From Pseudomonas eucalypticola (GTDB lineage: Bacteria; Pseudomonadota; Gammaproteobacteria; Pseudomonadales; Pseudomonadaceae), in the NCBI RefSeq assembly GCF_013374995.1, contig NZ_CP056030.1:4744501-4808500 (forward strand): a stretch of 64,000 nt of DNA, in the 5' to 3' direction. Made by a program: the position numbers and the translations under genes. Below the pieces are notes generated by a model that saw nothing but the letters and a program-made list of their open reading frames with translations, had not been told where the DNA came from and did not search any database. This document shows, piece after piece, positions 25,323 to 35,214 of this stretch. Position 1 is the stretch's first letter. Each line of letters starts with the position of its first letter.

Positions 25323-26513
25323 ATGACCGACGCCTCCCCCGCGCACCTGCGCCCGCTGGCCGACACGTCTCCTTCCGCCGTGGTGGCCGGTTTCATCGCC
25401 ATGATGACCGGCTACACCAGTTCACTGGTGCTGATGTTCCAGGCCGGCCAGGCTGCCGGGCTCACCACCGCGCAGATTTCCTCGTGGATATGGGCGCTGT
25501 CCATCGGCATGGCGGTGTGCAGCATCGGCCTGTCCCTGCGCTACCGCACGCCCATCACCGTGGCCTGGTCAACGCCGGGGGCGGCGCTGCTGATCACCAG
25601 CCTGGGCCATGTGAATTACAGCGAAGCCATCGGCGCCTATATCACCTGTGCGGTCCTGGTGGTGATCTGTGGCCTGACCGGCAGCTTCGAAAAGCTGGTC
25701 AAGCGCCTGCCCTCCTCCCTGGCCGCGGCACTGTTGGCGGGCATTCTGTTCAAGATCGGCAGCGAGATTTTCGTCGCCGCGCAGCACCGCACGGTGCTGG
25801 TGCTGGGCATGTTCTTCACTTACCTGCTGGTCAAGCGGGTATCGCCGCGCTATGCCGTGCTGTGCGCGCTGGTGCTCGGCACCCTGCTGTCGGGGCTGAT
25901 GGGCCTGCTGGACTTCAGCCAGTTCCACCTGGAAGTGGCGACGCCCGTATGGACGACCCCGTCGTTCTCCCTGGCGGCGACCATCAGTATCGGCATCCCG
26001 CTGTTCGTGGTGGCCATGACCTCGCAGAACATGCCGGGCATCGCCGTGCTCCGTGCCGACGGCTACCAGGTACCGGCCTCGCCGCTGATCTCGGTAACGG
26101 GTTTCGCCTCGCTGCTGCTGGCGCCGTTCGGTTCCCACGGCATCAACCTGGCGGCCATCAGCGCGGCGATCTGCACTGGCCCTCACGCCCATGAAGACCC
26201 GACCAAGCGCTACACCGCGGCAGTGTGGTGCGGCATTTTCTATGGCATCGCCGGAGTGTTCGGCGCCACGCTGGCCGCGCTGTTCGCAGCCTTGCCGAAG
26301 GAACTGGTACTGTCGATCGCTGCATTGGCCTTGTTCGGCTCGATCATCAATGGCCTGAGCATTGCCATGAACGAACCGAAGGAACGCGAGGCGGCACTGA
26401 TCACCTTCATGGTCACGGCGTCGGGCTTCACCCTGTTTTCGGTAGGGTCGGCATTTTGGGGGATTGTGGCGGGTGTGTTGACGCTGATGATTCTGAACTG
26501 GCGCAAGGCCTAA
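25323..26513 (+). CDS. benE: BenE-family benzoate/H+ symporter
   Basis: The 396-residue polytopic protein has about twelve spans and matches BenE throughout (AVVAGFIAMMTGYTSSLVLMFQ, TVAWSTPGAALLITS, SQNMPGIAVLRADGY, GSHGINLAAISAAICTGPHA). Family members import benzoate in P. putida and Acinetobacter. No ben or cat gene is adjacent, so the substrate here may be another aromatic acid. The ATG at 25323 gives the full family length. Confidence 0.9.
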   Translation: MTDASPAHLRPLADTSPSAVVAGFIAMMTGYTSSLVLMFQAGQAAGLTTAQISSWIWALSIGMAVCSIGLSLRYRTPITVAWSTPGAALLITSLGHVNYSEAIGAYITCAVLVVICGLTGSFEKLVKRLPSSLAAALLAGILFKIGSEIFVAAQHRTVLVLGMFFTYLLVKRVSPRYAVLCALVLGTLLSGLMGLLDFSQFHLEVATPVWTTPSFSLAATISIGIPLFVVAMTSQNMPGIAVLRADGYQVPASPLISVTGFASLLLAPFGSHGINLAAISAAICTGPHAHEDPTKRYTAAVWCGIFYGIAGVFGATLAALFAALPKELVLSIAALALFGSIINGLSIAMNEPKEREAALITFMVTASGFTLFSVGSAFWGIVAGVLTLMILNWRKA

Positions 26514-26528
26514 GTCTCGGGTTGCTCG

Positions 26529-26573
26529 TTTCCGGTCCCACAGGGTACACACCCACCCCTGCAGGACCGGAAA
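26529..26573. terminator. Hairpin between convergent benE and chemoreceptor genes
   Basis: TTTCCGGTCC.CAGGG and the complementary CCCTG.GGACCGGAAA form a long stem with a 12-base loop. The GGTCCCACAGGG sequence relates it to the REP-like family seen elsewhere in the window. Confidence 0.6.
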
Positions 26574-26586
26574 AGGCTGGCACGGT

Positions 26587-28521
26587 TCAGAGCCTGAAAT
26601 GCCCCACCATCCCACGCAACTCGGTACCCAACTGCGCCAACTCGATACTCGACGCCGCATTCCCGCGCATGGCCAACGCCGACTGGTCGGCACTGGCGCG
26701 AATGCTGGTGACGCTGCGGTTGATCTCCTCGGCCACCGAGCTCTGCTGCTCGGCCGCTGCGGCGATCTGCTGGTTCATCTGCTGAATCTGCGACACCGCG
26801 CTGGCGATGCTGCCCAGCGCGCTCTCGGTCTGCAGCGCGTCGGTGACCGCCAGCCTGACCAATTCACCACTGTTCTGGATCTGCGCGACCGACGCCTCGG
26901 CGCTGGCACGCAGGGTACTGACCAGCCCCTCTATCTCGGCGGTGGACTGCTGGGTACGCTTGGCCAACGCCCGCACTTCGTCGGCGACCACGGCGAAACC
27001 CCGGCCCTGCTCGCCAGCCCGCGCCGCCTCGATGGCAGCATTGAGCGCCAGCAGGTTAGTCTGCTCGGCGACGCTCTTGATCACCGCGACCACGCTGCCG
27101 ATGCTCTGGATTTCGTTGCTCAGGCTTTCGATGCTGCGGCTGGCTGAATCCGCGGCACCGGCCAGTTGCTCGATACGCTGCATGCTCTCGCGCACCACCT
27201 GCTGGCCGCTGTCCACCTTGGCATCGGCGGACTGGGCTGCCAGCGCTGCCTGTTCGGCATTGCGGGCCACATCGTGCACGGTGGCGGTCATCTGGTTCAT
27301 GGCAGTCGCCACCTGCTCGGTTTCCTGCTGCTGGCTGCTGACCTCCAGGTTGGTCTGCTCGGTCACCGCCGACAGCGAGTGGGCCGAACTGGACAGTTGC
27401 TCGATGCCCGCCTGCAACCCGCTGACGATGCCGCTCAAACCATTGCCCATCTGCTGCATGGCGGCCAGTAACTGGCCGATCTCGTCACGGCGGTCCACCT
27501 CGATGCTGCCACTGAGATCGCCAGCGGCGATCTGCTGCGCCCGGCCGATCACCCGGCGCAAGGGCTGCACCACCAGGCGGGTGATGCCCCAAGCCGCCAG
27601 CATGCCCACCAGCAGCGCCAGCAACGAGGCGCCGATGATCAACACGGTGTTCTTTTTCAACTCGCCCTGCATGGCCATGTCTTGGGCGCTGGTGGCCTGG
27701 TCGACACGGCTCACCACTTCATCGGCGCGCGCCCGGAGCTGGGCGTAGACCGGTTTTTCCTGGTGCAACAGGTCGGTGTATTCACCCAACTTGTCACTGA
27801 AGCTGGCGATGTGGTCGCAGACCTCATTGAGTACGGTCTGGTAACCCGCATCCTGCACCTGCGCCTTGAGCGCTGTGGCCTGCTTCAGGGCCTCGGCGGC
27901 CTGCTCGATCTTGCCACCGCCCGTATCGTCCTCCACCCCCTTGCGGCTCTGGTCCAGGCGCACCCGCGCGGCGTCCATGGCCTGCAGCATCAACCGCGCC
28001 ACCTGGGCCACGTCGTTGGCCTGGGTGATCAATTCACTGCCTTTTTCGCCTTTGGACTCCTTGAGCGCATAAGTGCCGTCGTCGGACAAACCCGCTTGCA
28101 GCACATCGAGGTTGTTAGCGACGGTGGTCACCGACCAACTCGCCATGTCCAAGGCCAAGTCCTTGGCCTGGCTGATGTCCACGAACTGGTCGAATGCCTT
28201 GCGGTAGGCCGCCAGCGCCGCCGGAACACCCTCGACGCCCGCGGCATCGGCGGCCAGCTGGTCAACCCCCTTGCGCAGGGCTTCGGCGGTCTTGGGGTCG
28301 GCATGCAGGGCGAATTCCTGCTCCAGCAGGCGCACGCGCAGCAAGCGGCTATTGAGTGCCGACATCTGCTTGAGGCCATCGAAGCGCTGGCTGATGCTGG
28401 CCAACGACCACACGCCGATACCGGCCACCAGCGCGGTCAGCAACAGCACCAAGGCAAAGCCCAGGCCCATCTTCTTCGCCATGCCCAGATTGGCAAAACG
28501 TCCACTGCCGGCCGCTGTCAT
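26587..28521 (-). CDS. Methyl-accepting chemotaxis protein with large helical sensor domain
   Basis: The 644-residue receptor has an N-terminal span ([22 protein letters not shown]), a periplasmic all-helical domain of about 250 residues, and a second span ([21 protein letters not shown]). A HAMP domain follows, then a signalling hairpin with the conserved [20 protein letters not shown] tip. The size and helicity of the sensor fit a helical bimodular (HBM) domain as in P. putida McpS, which binds organic acids; this is inference. The start at ATG 28521 has GGGGGA upstream. It lacks a C-terminal CheR-binding pentapeptide. Confidence 0.93.
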   Translation of the reverse strand: MTAAGSGRFANLGMAKKMGLGFALVLLLTALVAGIGVWSLASISQRFDGLKQMSALNSRLLRVRLLEQEFALHADPKTAEALRKGVDQLAADAAGVEGVPAALAAYRKAFDQFVDISQAKDLALDMASWSVTTVANNLDVLQAGLSDDGTYALKESKGEKGSELITQANDVAQVARLMLQAMDAARVRLDQSRKGVEDDTGGGKIEQAAEALKQATALKAQVQDAGYQTVLNEVCDHIASFSDKLGEYTDLLHQEKPVYAQLRARADEVVSRVDQATSAQDMAMQGELKKNTVLIIGASLLALLVGMLAAWGITRLVVQPLRRVIGRAQQIAAGDLSGSIEVDRRDEIGQLLAAMQQMGNGLSGIVSGLQAGIEQLSSSAHSLSAVTEQTNLEVSSQQQETEQVATAMNQMTATVHDVARNAEQAALAAQSADAKVDSGQQVVRESMQRIEQLAGAADSASRSIESLSNEIQSIGSVVAVIKSVAEQTNLLALNAAIEAARAGEQGRGFAVVADEVRALAKRTQQSTAEIEGLVSTLRASAEASVAQIQNSGELVRLAVTDALQTESALGSIASAVSQIQQMNQQIAAAAEQQSSVAEEINRSVTSIRASADQSALAMRGNAASSIELAQLGTELRGMVGHFRL

Positions 28522-28661
28522 TGCGCGTTCCCCCCGAGTCAATGGCCACAGAGTGGCAACGGCGAGGGGCGAGGCACAAGATCCTGGCGTCGGAATACTG
28601 GCAAAAAGCTATAACCGTGTCGCTGTCAGCAACGTCAGCGGCGTTTTCGGCACGGGTGACC

Positions 28662-29423
28662 TCAGATAGCGGTAGCGCCGCCATCCACCAACAAGGAATG
28701 GCCGGTGGTGAACGCCGCCCCGTCGCTGCACAGGTACAACACTGCGCTGGCCACCTCCTCCACCTTGCCGACCCGCCCTACCGGGTGCATGGCAGCGGCG
28801 AATTCGGCCTTGCGGGGGTCGGCCTCGTATGCGCGACGGTACATGTCGGTGTCGATCACCGCCGGGCACACCGCATTCACGCGAATGCGCTTCTTGGCGT
28901 ATTCGATGGCCGCCGACTGGGTCAGGCCAATCACAGCGTGCTTGGACGCTGCGTAGATACTCATCTTCGGCGCCGCCCCCACCCCCGCCACCGAAGCGGT
29001 GTTGACGATGGCACCCCCGCCCTGGGCCAGCATCACCGGCAACTGGTACTTCATGCACAGCCACACGCCCTTGACGTTCACGCCCATGATGGCGTCGAAC
29101 TGCGCCTCAGTGCCTTCGGCCAGGCGGCTGTTCTCGATCTCGATGCCCGCATTGTTGAAGGCATAGTCGACCCGGCCGTACAGCGTGACAGCCTGGTCCA
29201 TCATCGCCCGCACCTCGGCTTCCACGGTGACGTCACACCGCAGAAAACGCGCTTCACCACCCGCCTCGCGGATGAGCGCCGCAGTGGCCTCACCACCCTG
29301 AGCGTCCAGGTCCACTACCACCACGTGCAGGCCCTCGGCGGCAAAGGCCTGCGCCGTGGCCCTGCCAATGCCTGCCGCCGCGCCTGTCACCAGTGCCACT
29401 TGCCCGGAAAATGCCATGCCCAT
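28662..29423 (-). CDS. Short-chain dehydrogenase/reductase
   Basis: The 253-residue classical SDR has the cofactor motif TGAAAGIG, NNAG in the fourth strand, a catalytic Ser in VNTASVAG, and YAASK as the catalytic Tyr-Lys pair. Asp at the end of strand 2 (VVVDLDAQGG) suggests NAD+ preference. The substrate is not known. It is divergent from the CurA-type reductase gene. Confidence 0.93.
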   Translation of the reverse strand: MGMAFSGQVALVTGAAAGIGRATAQAFAAEGLHVVVVDLDAQGGEATAALIREAGGEARFLRCDVTVEAEVRAMMDQAVTLYGRVDYAFNNAGIEIENSRLAEGTEAQFDAIMGVNVKGVWLCMKYQLPVMLAQGGGAIVNTASVAGVGAAPKMSIYAASKHAVIGLTQSAAIEYAKKRIRVNAVCPAVIDTDMYRRAYEADPRKAEFAAAMHPVGRVGKVEEVASAVLYLCSDGAAFTTGHSLLVDGGATAI

Positions 29424-29596
29424 GGGGCCACTCCTGCGAAAGATGGGGGGTCAGCCGAGTCTAGCCAAGCGCGCGCCGCACTGCGCATCACTATTGGCCA
29501 GCTGTATCGAAGCGTATTCGGCGCAACGGTTACACTTGCAGACCGGCCCTTGCGCCCTTATCAACAGGGCACCCCCTGCCTGCGAGAGTGACTGCC

Positions 29597-30598
29597 ATGA
29601 CCGAAGCGAACCGCCAATTCCTGCTTGCCCGCCGCCCTGTCGGCGCGGCCAGCCGTGAAGACTTCACCTTTCAGACCGTGCCCTTGGCCGACCTCAGCGA
29701 CGGCCAGATCCGCGTGAAGAACGCGTACTTGTCCCTGGACCCGGCCATGCGTGGCTGGATGAACGAGGGCAAGTCCTACATCGCGCCCGTCGGCCTCGGC
29801 GATGTGATGCGGGCGCTGGGCGTTGGCCAGGTGACCGCCTCGAAGCACCCGGCCTTCAAGGTAGGTGACTACGTCAACGGCGCCTTGGGCGTGCAGGACT
29901 ATTTCCAAGGCGAACCCAAGGGTTTCTACCCCATCGACCCGACACTGGCGCCGCTGCCGCTGTACCTGTCGGCCTTGGGCATGACCGGGATGACGGCCTA
30001 TTTCGCCCTGCTGGAAACCGGCGCGCCGAAGGCAGGCGACACGGTGGTCATCTCGGGCGCCGCCGGGGCGGTGGGCAGCGTCGCCGGGCAGATCGCCAAG
30101 ATCAAGGGCTGCCGCGTGATCGGCATTGCCGGTGGCCAGGAGAAATGCCAATCGTTGATCGACGAACTGGGCTTTGACGGAGTCATCGACTACAAGCGTG
30201 AAGACGTGGCCGCCGGCCTCAAGCGTGAATGCCCCAAGGGCGTGGACGTGTATTTCGACAACGTCGGCGGCGACATTCTCGACGCCGTGCTCAGCCGCCT
30301 GGCGCCCCACGCGCGGGTGGTGATCTGTGGCGCCATCAGCCAGTACAACAGCAAGACCGGGGTCAAGGGCCCAGCCAACTACCTGTCACTGCTGGTGAAC
30401 CGGGCGCGCATGGAAGGGTTCGTGGTCATGGACCACGCCGCCAAGTTCGCCGCGGCCGGGCAGGAAATCGCCGGCTGGCTGGCCAAGGGGCAGCTCAAGA
30501 GCAAGGAGCATGTGGTGGAGGGGCTGGAGACCTTCCCCGAGACGCTGCAGAAGCTGTTCAGCGGGGAAAATTTCGGCAAATTGGTGCTGAAGGTCTAA
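29597..30598 (+). CDS. NADP-dependent medium-chain reductase (CurA-like)
   Basis: The 333-residue zinc-free MDR enzyme has the family start QFLLARRPVGAASREDF, the dinucleotide motif SGAAGAVGSVAGQIAK, and VYFDNVGGDILDAVL. Homologues reduce alpha,beta-unsaturated ketones and aldehydes, including curcumin in E. coli CurA. I chose the ATG at 29597 over GTG 29588. It converges on pyrF across a hairpin. Confidence 0.92.
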   Translation: MTEANRQFLLARRPVGAASREDFTFQTVPLADLSDGQIRVKNAYLSLDPAMRGWMNEGKSYIAPVGLGDVMRALGVGQVTASKHPAFKVGDYVNGALGVQDYFQGEPKGFYPIDPTLAPLPLYLSALGMTGMTAYFALLETGAPKAGDTVVISGAAGAVGSVAGQIAKIKGCRVIGIAGGQEKCQSLIDELGFDGVIDYKREDVAAGLKRECPKGVDVYFDNVGGDILDAVLSRLAPHARVVICGAISQYNSKTGVKGPANYLSLLVNRARMEGFVVMDHAAKFAAAGQEIAGWLAKGQLKSKEHVVEGLETFPETLQKLFSGENFGKLVLKV

Positions 30599-30622
30599 GA
30601 CGGGCGCTGGCCTTTTTTCCTT

Positions 30623-30659
30623 CGCCCAGTGCTGCTAGGGGTACCTGCAGCACCGGGCG
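30623..30659. terminator. Bidirectional hairpin between convergent genes
   Basis: CGCCC.GTGCTG and CAGCAC.GGGCG pair across a 13-base loop in the gap between the reductase and pyrF. A T6 tract lies on the left shoulder (30613-30618), which is downstream for the minus-strand pyrF transcript. Confidence 0.6.
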
Positions 30660-30688
30660 ACGTTCGGAAACGCAGCGAGGCCGACGGA

Positions 30689-31390
30689 TCAGGCGTTGAG
30701 CTGGGCCACTACATCGGCCAGCGCCTGCGCCGGGTCTTTGGCCTGGCTGATGGGACGCCCGATCACCAGGTAGTCAGAACCGGCATCCAGGGCCTGGCGC
30801 GGGGTCAGGATGCGGCGCTGGTCGTCCTGGGCGCTGCCGGCCGGGCGAATGCCCGGGGTCACCAGTTGCAGCGACGGGTGCGCAGCCTTCAGGGCCTGGG
30901 CCTCCAGGGCCGAGCACACCAGGCCATCCATGCCAGCCTTGTCGGCCAGGGCCGCCAGGCGCAGCACCTGCTCCTGGGGCTCGATGTCCAGGCCGATGCC
31001 CGCCAGGTCTTCACGCTCCATGCTGGTCAGCACGGTCACGCCGATCAGCAGCGGCTTGGCGCCGGTACGCTGGTCCAGCACCTCGCGGCACGCCGCCATC
31101 ATGCGCAGGCCGCCCGAGCAATGCACGTTGACCATCCATACGCCCATTTCGGCCGCCGCCTTCACCGCCATGGCGGTGGTGTTGGGGATATCGTGGAATT
31201 TCAGGTCCAGGAACACCTCGAAGCCCTTGTCATTCAGGGTTTCGACGATGCCCGAGGCGCTGCTGGTGAACAATTCCTTGCCGACCTTCACGCGGCACAG
31301 CTTGGGGTCCAGCTGGTCGGCCAGTTTCAGGGCGGCGTCACGGGTGGGGAAATCCAGGGCGACGATGATGGGAGTCTGGCAAGCGGACAT
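30689..31390 (-). CDS. pyrF: Orotidine 5'-phosphate decarboxylase
   Basis: The 233-residue TIM-barrel enzyme makes UMP from OMP. The catalytic motif [10 protein letters not shown] (Asp-Lys-Asp) is intact, [14 protein letters not shown] is the family start, and [17 protein letters not shown] is the phosphate-binding region. The length is typical of bacterial PyrF. It is monocistronic here, with a small GGGGCGC/GCGCCCC hairpin at 31445-31460 before it. Confidence 0.97.
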   Translation of the reverse strand: MSACQTPIIVALDFPTRDAALKLADQLDPKLCRVKVGKELFTSSASGIVETLNDKGFEVFLDLKFHDIPNTTAMAVKAAAEMGVWMVNVHCSGGLRMMAACREVLDQRTGAKPLLIGVTVLTSMEREDLAGIGLDIEPQEQVLRLAALADKAGMDGLVCSALEAQALKAAHPSLQLVTPGIRPAGSAQDDQRRILTPRQALDAGSDYLVIGRPISQAKDPAQALADVVAQLNA

Positions 31391-31546
31391 GGGCGGGCTC
31401 TCAAGGGGGCAAGTCGAAATCGGCGCGCATTGTAGCGGATTTTAGGGGCGCTGGCGCCCCACAAACAGGCACGGCCTGCCCTTAGCCTAGCCCACCCATC
31501 TCTACCTGCGACACCAAACCCGCCATTGCGACCCCTTTTGCCCGGC

Positions 31547-31562
31547 TGGCACGGCCACTGCA
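31547..31562 (+). promoter_or_regulatory. Predicted sigma-54 promoter of the ethanolamine permease gene
   Basis: TGGCACGGCCACTGCA matches TGGCACG-N4-TTGCA with one mismatch. It lies exactly 59 bp before the ATG, the same distance as the box before the DUF3509 gene. A nitrogen-source transporter under sigma-54 control makes biological sense. Confidence 0.68.
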
Positions 31563-31605
31563 CGCAAAACAGCACGAACGTTCCAATCCACACGAGGGAG
31601 CCGTC

Positions 31606-32970
31606 ATGACTACGCAACTCAAGCCCACCTTGGGCACGCTGCACCTGTGGGGCATCGCGGTAGGGCTGGTGATTTCCGGCGAGTATTTTGGCTGGAGTTA
31701 CGGCTGGGGCGTGGCCGGCACCCTGGGGTTCCTGGTGACCTCGTTGATGGTGGCCACCCTTTACACCTGTTTTATCTTCAGTTTCACCGAGCTGACCACG
31801 GCCATTCCCCACGCGGGCGGGCCCTTTGCCTACAGCCGCCGCGCCTTCGGCGAAAAAGGCGGGCTGATCGCGGGCCTGGCCACCCTGATCGAGTTCGTCT
31901 TCGCCCCACCGGCCATCGCGCTCGCCATTGGCGCCTACCTCAACGTCCAGTGGCCCGCCCTGGACCCGCGCCACGCGGCGCTGGGCGCGTACATCGTGTT
32001 CATGCTGCTGAACATCCTCGGCGTGCAACTGGCCGCTACCTTTGAACTGGTGGTGTGCATCCTCGCCGTGATCGAGCTGCTGGTGTTCATGGGCGTAGTG
32101 GCGCCGGGCTTCAGCGTCAGCAACTTCGTGGCCAACGGCTGGGCCGGCGACAACACCTTCAGCCTTGGCGCGGTGGGCGGCATGTTCGCCGCCATCCCGT
32201 TCGCCATCTGGTTCTTCCTGGCCATCGAAGGCGCGGCCATGGCGGCCGAGGAAGCCAAGGACCCGAAACGTACCATTCCCAAAGCCTACATCAGCGGCAT
32301 CCTCACCCTGGTGCTGCTGGCCGTGGGCGTGATGTTCTTCGCCGGCGGCGTGGGCGACTGGCGGGCCCTGGCGAACATCAATGACCCGCTGCCCCAGGCG
32401 ATGAAAATCGTGGTGGGCGAAGGCTCGGGCTGGCTGCACATGCTGGTGTGGATCGGCCTGTTCGGCCTGGTGGCCAGCTTCCACGGCATCATCCTTGGCT
32501 ATTCTCGCCAGTGCTTCGCCCTCGCCCGCGCCGGCTACCTGCCGCGCGGCCTGGCCAAGCTGTCGCGGTTCCAGACCCCGCACCGCGCCATCATTGCGGG
32601 CGGCGTGGTCGGCATCGCGGCCATCTACAGCGACGGCCTGATCAACCTGGGCGGCATGAGCCTGACCGCGGCGATGATCACCATGGCCGTGTTCGGCGCC
32701 ATCGTCATGTACATCATGAGCATGCTCAGCCTGTTCAAACTGCGCCGCAGCGAACCGAACCTGGAGCGCAGCTTCCGCGCCCCTGGCTACCCCATCGTAC
32801 CGGGCATCGCCCTGGTGCTGGCGGTGGTGTGCCTGGTCGCCATGGCTTGGTTCAACGCCCTGATCGGCCTGATCTTCCTGGCGTTCATGGTGGTGGGTTT
32901 CCTGTATTTCCTGTTGACCGGGGCGGCCCGCGCCCGCGCGCCCGCCGATGCCATGCTCACTGGCGTGTAG
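31606..32970 (+). CDS. eat: Ethanolamine permease (APC superfamily)
   Basis: The 454-residue twelve-span transporter closely follows the ethanolamine permease subfamily: LKPTLGTLHLWGIAVGLVIS, GEYFGWSYGWGVAGT, IPHAGGPFAYSRRAFG, and EGAAMAAEEAKDPKRTIPKAY. It imports ethanolamine as a nitrogen or carbon source. EutBC lyase genes are not in this window. A GAGGGAG site precedes the ATG, and a sigma-54 box lies upstream, suggesting NtrC- or EatR-type activation. Confidence 0.9.
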   Translation: MTTQLKPTLGTLHLWGIAVGLVISGEYFGWSYGWGVAGTLGFLVTSLMVATLYTCFIFSFTELTTAIPHAGGPFAYSRRAFGEKGGLIAGLATLIEFVFAPPAIALAIGAYLNVQWPALDPRHAALGAYIVFMLLNILGVQLAATFELVVCILAVIELLVFMGVVAPGFSVSNFVANGWAGDNTFSLGAVGGMFAAIPFAIWFFLAIEGAAMAAEEAKDPKRTIPKAYISGILTLVLLAVGVMFFAGGVGDWRALANINDPLPQAMKIVVGEGSGWLHMLVWIGLFGLVASFHGIILGYSRQCFALARAGYLPRGLAKLSRFQTPHRAIIAGGVVGIAAIYSDGLINLGGMSLTAAMITMAVFGAIVMYIMSMLSLFKLRRSEPNLERSFRAPGYPIVPGIALVLAVVCLVAMAWFNALIGLIFLAFMVVGFLYFLLTGAARARAPADAMLTGV

Positions 32971-33080
32971 CGAACGCCTTATAATGGAACCACTGCCGAG
33001 CGCTTGGGCTCCAACGGAGTACAAGCCCCGTCTTTCGCCGCCAGCCTGGCGGCGAGCTCGGCGCTCAAGGAGAAGTGGCC

Positions 33081-33248
33081 ATGCCGTGGTATGCCTGGTT
33101 GATTCTGGTGGTCGCGATCGGCTCGATCGTCGGCGGCCTGATGATGTTGCGTGACAGCGCCAACAAGGTGGAGCTGACCGATGAACAGCGGCGCAAAGTG
33201 GCGCAGCGCAATGCCGAGGCCGATGCTCGGGATGCACAGAACCGCTGA
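33081..33248 (+). CDS. DUF2897 small membrane protein
   Basis: This 55-residue protein begins MPWYAWLILVVAIGSIVGGL: one membrane span followed by a charged helical tail (VELTDEQRRKVAQRNAEADARDAQNR). The composition and length match the DUF2897 family found across Pseudomonas. AAGGAGAAG lies at the right distance from the ATG. The function is unknown. It sits 110 bp after the permease gene. Confidence 0.82.
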   Translation: MPWYAWLILVVAIGSIVGGLMMLRDSANKVELTDEQRRKVAQRNAEADARDAQNR

Positions 33249-33308
33249 TGACCGGCGCCCAGGCCGATCGCCGCCGGGTCGCATCAGGGTGAAGCTTACC
33301 CAGTAGGC

Positions 33309-33316
33309 GGTCGACC
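33309..33316. promoter_or_regulatory. Short palindrome in the tetR promoter region
   Basis: GGTCGACC is a perfect 8-bp palindrome about 55 bp before the TetR-family GTG, next to GTTAAC. TetR-family (NemR-like) regulators often autoregulate through such sites. Eight bases alone is weak evidence. Confidence 0.25.
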
Positions 33317-33369
33317 TTTCTGTTAACATGATACCCACCATCCCATAAGCCATTCGGAGGGTATCGCCC

Positions 33370-33936
33370 GTGCGTTACTCTGCAGACCATAAAGCTCAGA
33401 CCCACGACCGTATCGTCAAGGAAGCCGCAGCGCGATTTCGCCGTGATGGCATCGCCGCCACTGGCCTGCAGCCCCTGATGAAAGCGTTGGGCCTTACCCA
33501 CGGCGGCTTTTATGCGCACTTCAAATCCAAGGATGAGCTGGTGGAAACCGCACTGCAGGCGGCCACCGACGAGCTGACCGAGGTGTGCGAAAAGGCCTTT
33601 GCCAAGCACAACCCCCTGCACAGCTTCATCGACACCTACCTGAGCCCCGCCCACCGCGACGCACCCGAGCGTGGCTGCCCGCTGCCGACCATGGCAGCGG
33701 AACTGGGACAACGGGGCCAGGCCAGTAGCGTCACCGACCGCGGGGTACAAGACCGCCTGGCGCGAATCGCGGCCACGCTGAACGCCGACGACGCCGATGA
33801 ACGAAGCGTGGTCATGCTGTCGACACTGGTGGGGGCATTGATGCTGTCGCGCAGCGTCGAAGATCCACAGCTGTCGCTGCGCATCCTCGACACCGCCCGC
33901 GAGGCGCTCAAGCGGCAGGCCGACGAAGCCTGCTGA
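33370..33936 (+). CDS. TetR/AcrR-family transcriptional regulator
   Basis: The 188-residue protein has a TetR helix-turn-helix at residues about 10-55 (RIVKEAAARFRRDGIAATGL, THGGFYAHFKSKDELVE) and a C-terminal TetR_C-type ligand domain including PERGCPLPTMAAELG. That motif places it with YxaF/NemR-like regulators of stress or lipid genes. Translation starts at GTG 33370 behind GGAGGG. It converges on the FabF-like gene; the target is not evident. Confidence 0.9.
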   Translation: MRYSADHKAQTHDRIVKEAAARFRRDGIAATGLQPLMKALGLTHGGFYAHFKSKDELVETALQAATDELTEVCEKAFAKHNPLHSFIDTYLSPAHRDAPERGCPLPTMAAELGQRGQASSVTDRGVQDRLARIAATLNADDADERSVVMLSTLVGALMLSRSVEDPQLSLRILDTAREALKRQADEAC

Positions 33937-33942
33937 GCCCCG

Positions 33943-35214
33943 TCACGTCCAGCGCTTGAACAGCGCGCTGGCGTTCACCCCGCCGAAGCCGAAGCCATTG
34001 GACAGGGCATACTCGATCAGCACCTTGCGCGGCTGGCCGCTGACCAGGTCCAGGCCTTCGGCCAGTTCATCCGGGTGTTCCAGATTCAATGTCGCTGGCG
34101 CGACCTGATCACGCAGCGCCAACACGGTGAAAATCGCCTCGATGCCGCCTGCGGCGCCCAGCAAGTGCCCGGTCGCCGATTTGGTCGAGGTGATGGCCGG
34201 CCCGTTGCCCGTGCCAAACACTGAACGAATCGCCGCCAATTCGCCCTTGTCACCCACCGGCGTCGAGGTGGCGTGGGCATTGAGGTGCTGCACCTGTGCA
34301 GGCACGACACCGCCCTGGGCCAACGCCTGGGCCATGGCGCGCCGCGCCCCGCTGCCGTCCTCCGGCCCCGCCGTCAGGTGATAGGCGTCGGCACTGGTGC
34401 CGTACCCCACCAGTTCCGCCAGAGGCGTGGCGCCCCGGGCCAGGGCGTGGTCCAGCGCCTCGATCACCAGCATCCCGGCGCCTTCACCCATCACGAAACC
34501 ATCACGGTCACGATCGAATGGCCGCGAGGCTTTATGCGGGGTGTCGTTGAAGGCGGTGGACAGCGCTCGGGCAGCCGCAAATCCACCCAGGCTGACGCGG
34601 TCGATTGCTGCTTCGGCCCCGCCGCATACCGCGATGTCCGCTTCGCCGGCGCGAATCAGCCGTGCGGCATCGCCAATGGCTTGCACCCCAGCGGCGCAAG
34701 CCGTGACCGGCGCGCCCAGCGGGCCCTTGAAGCCATGCTGGATCGAGACATGGCCAGCCGCCAGGTTCACCAGGAAAGCGGGAATGGTGAACGGCGACAA
34801 TTTGCGCGGCCCACGGGCGTCGGTGGTGCGTACGGCATCGACGATGGTACCGAACCCGCCGATACCCGAACCAATGACCGTGGCCGTACGCTCGCGCTCG
34901 CCTTGCTCGGTTGGCGCCCACCTTGCCTGGGCCAGAGCCTCCCGGGCAGCCGCCAGCGCGAACAGGATGAACCGGTCCATTTTCTTCTGCTCCTTGGCCG
35001 GCGCGGCGGTATCAGGGTCGAAGCCGGCCTGCGGGTCTTGAGCCAGGGTCGGTACCCTGCCACCAACCCGCGCAGGCAGGTCGGCGACAACCTCCTCGGG
35101 CAACAGGTCCAACCCGGACTGGCCTTGAAGCAGGCGGCGCCATACGGTTTCTACGCCACAGCCCAGTGGAGAGACCAGGCCCATGCCGGTGATGACGATT
35201 CTGCGGTTGTGCAT
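33943..35214 (-). CDS. fabF: Beta-ketoacyl-ACP synthase II (FabF-like paralogue)
   Basis: The 423-residue condensing enzyme has the KAS triad: Cys in PVTACAAG, His in NAHATSTPVGD, and His in SATGHLLGAAGG. It elongates acyl chains on ACP with malonyl-ACP. It stands alone, away from the fab cluster with acpP, so it is probably a second FabF with a special or conditional role. The ATG at 35214 (MHNRRIVITG) follows AAGGAAA; an upstream GTG (35235) adds seven residues. Confidence 0.93.
   Translation of the reverse strand: MHNRRIVITGMGLVSPLGCGVETVWRRLLQGQSGLDLLPEEVVADLPARVGGRVPTLAQDPQAGFDPDTAAPAKEQKKMDRFILFALAAAREALAQARWAPTEQGERERTATVIGSGIGGFGTIVDAVRTTDARGPRKLSPFTIPAFLVNLAAGHVSIQHGFKGPLGAPVTACAAGVQAIGDAARLIRAGEADIAVCGGAEAAIDRVSLGGFAAARALSTAFNDTPHKASRPFDRDRDGFVMGEGAGMLVIEALDHALARGATPLAELVGYGTSADAYHLTAGPEDGSGARRAMAQALAQGGVVPAQVQHLNAHATSTPVGDKGELAAIRSVFGTGNGPAITSTKSATGHLLGAAGGIEAIFTVLALRDQVAPATLNLEHPDELAEGLDLVSGQPRKVLIEYALSNGFGFGGVNASALFKRWT

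Noticed and set aside
31327..33750. 807-residue minus-strand open frame across the permease, DUF2897 and TetR genes
   Set aside because: It crosses three supported plus-strand genes and is Gly/His/Gln/Ala-rich.
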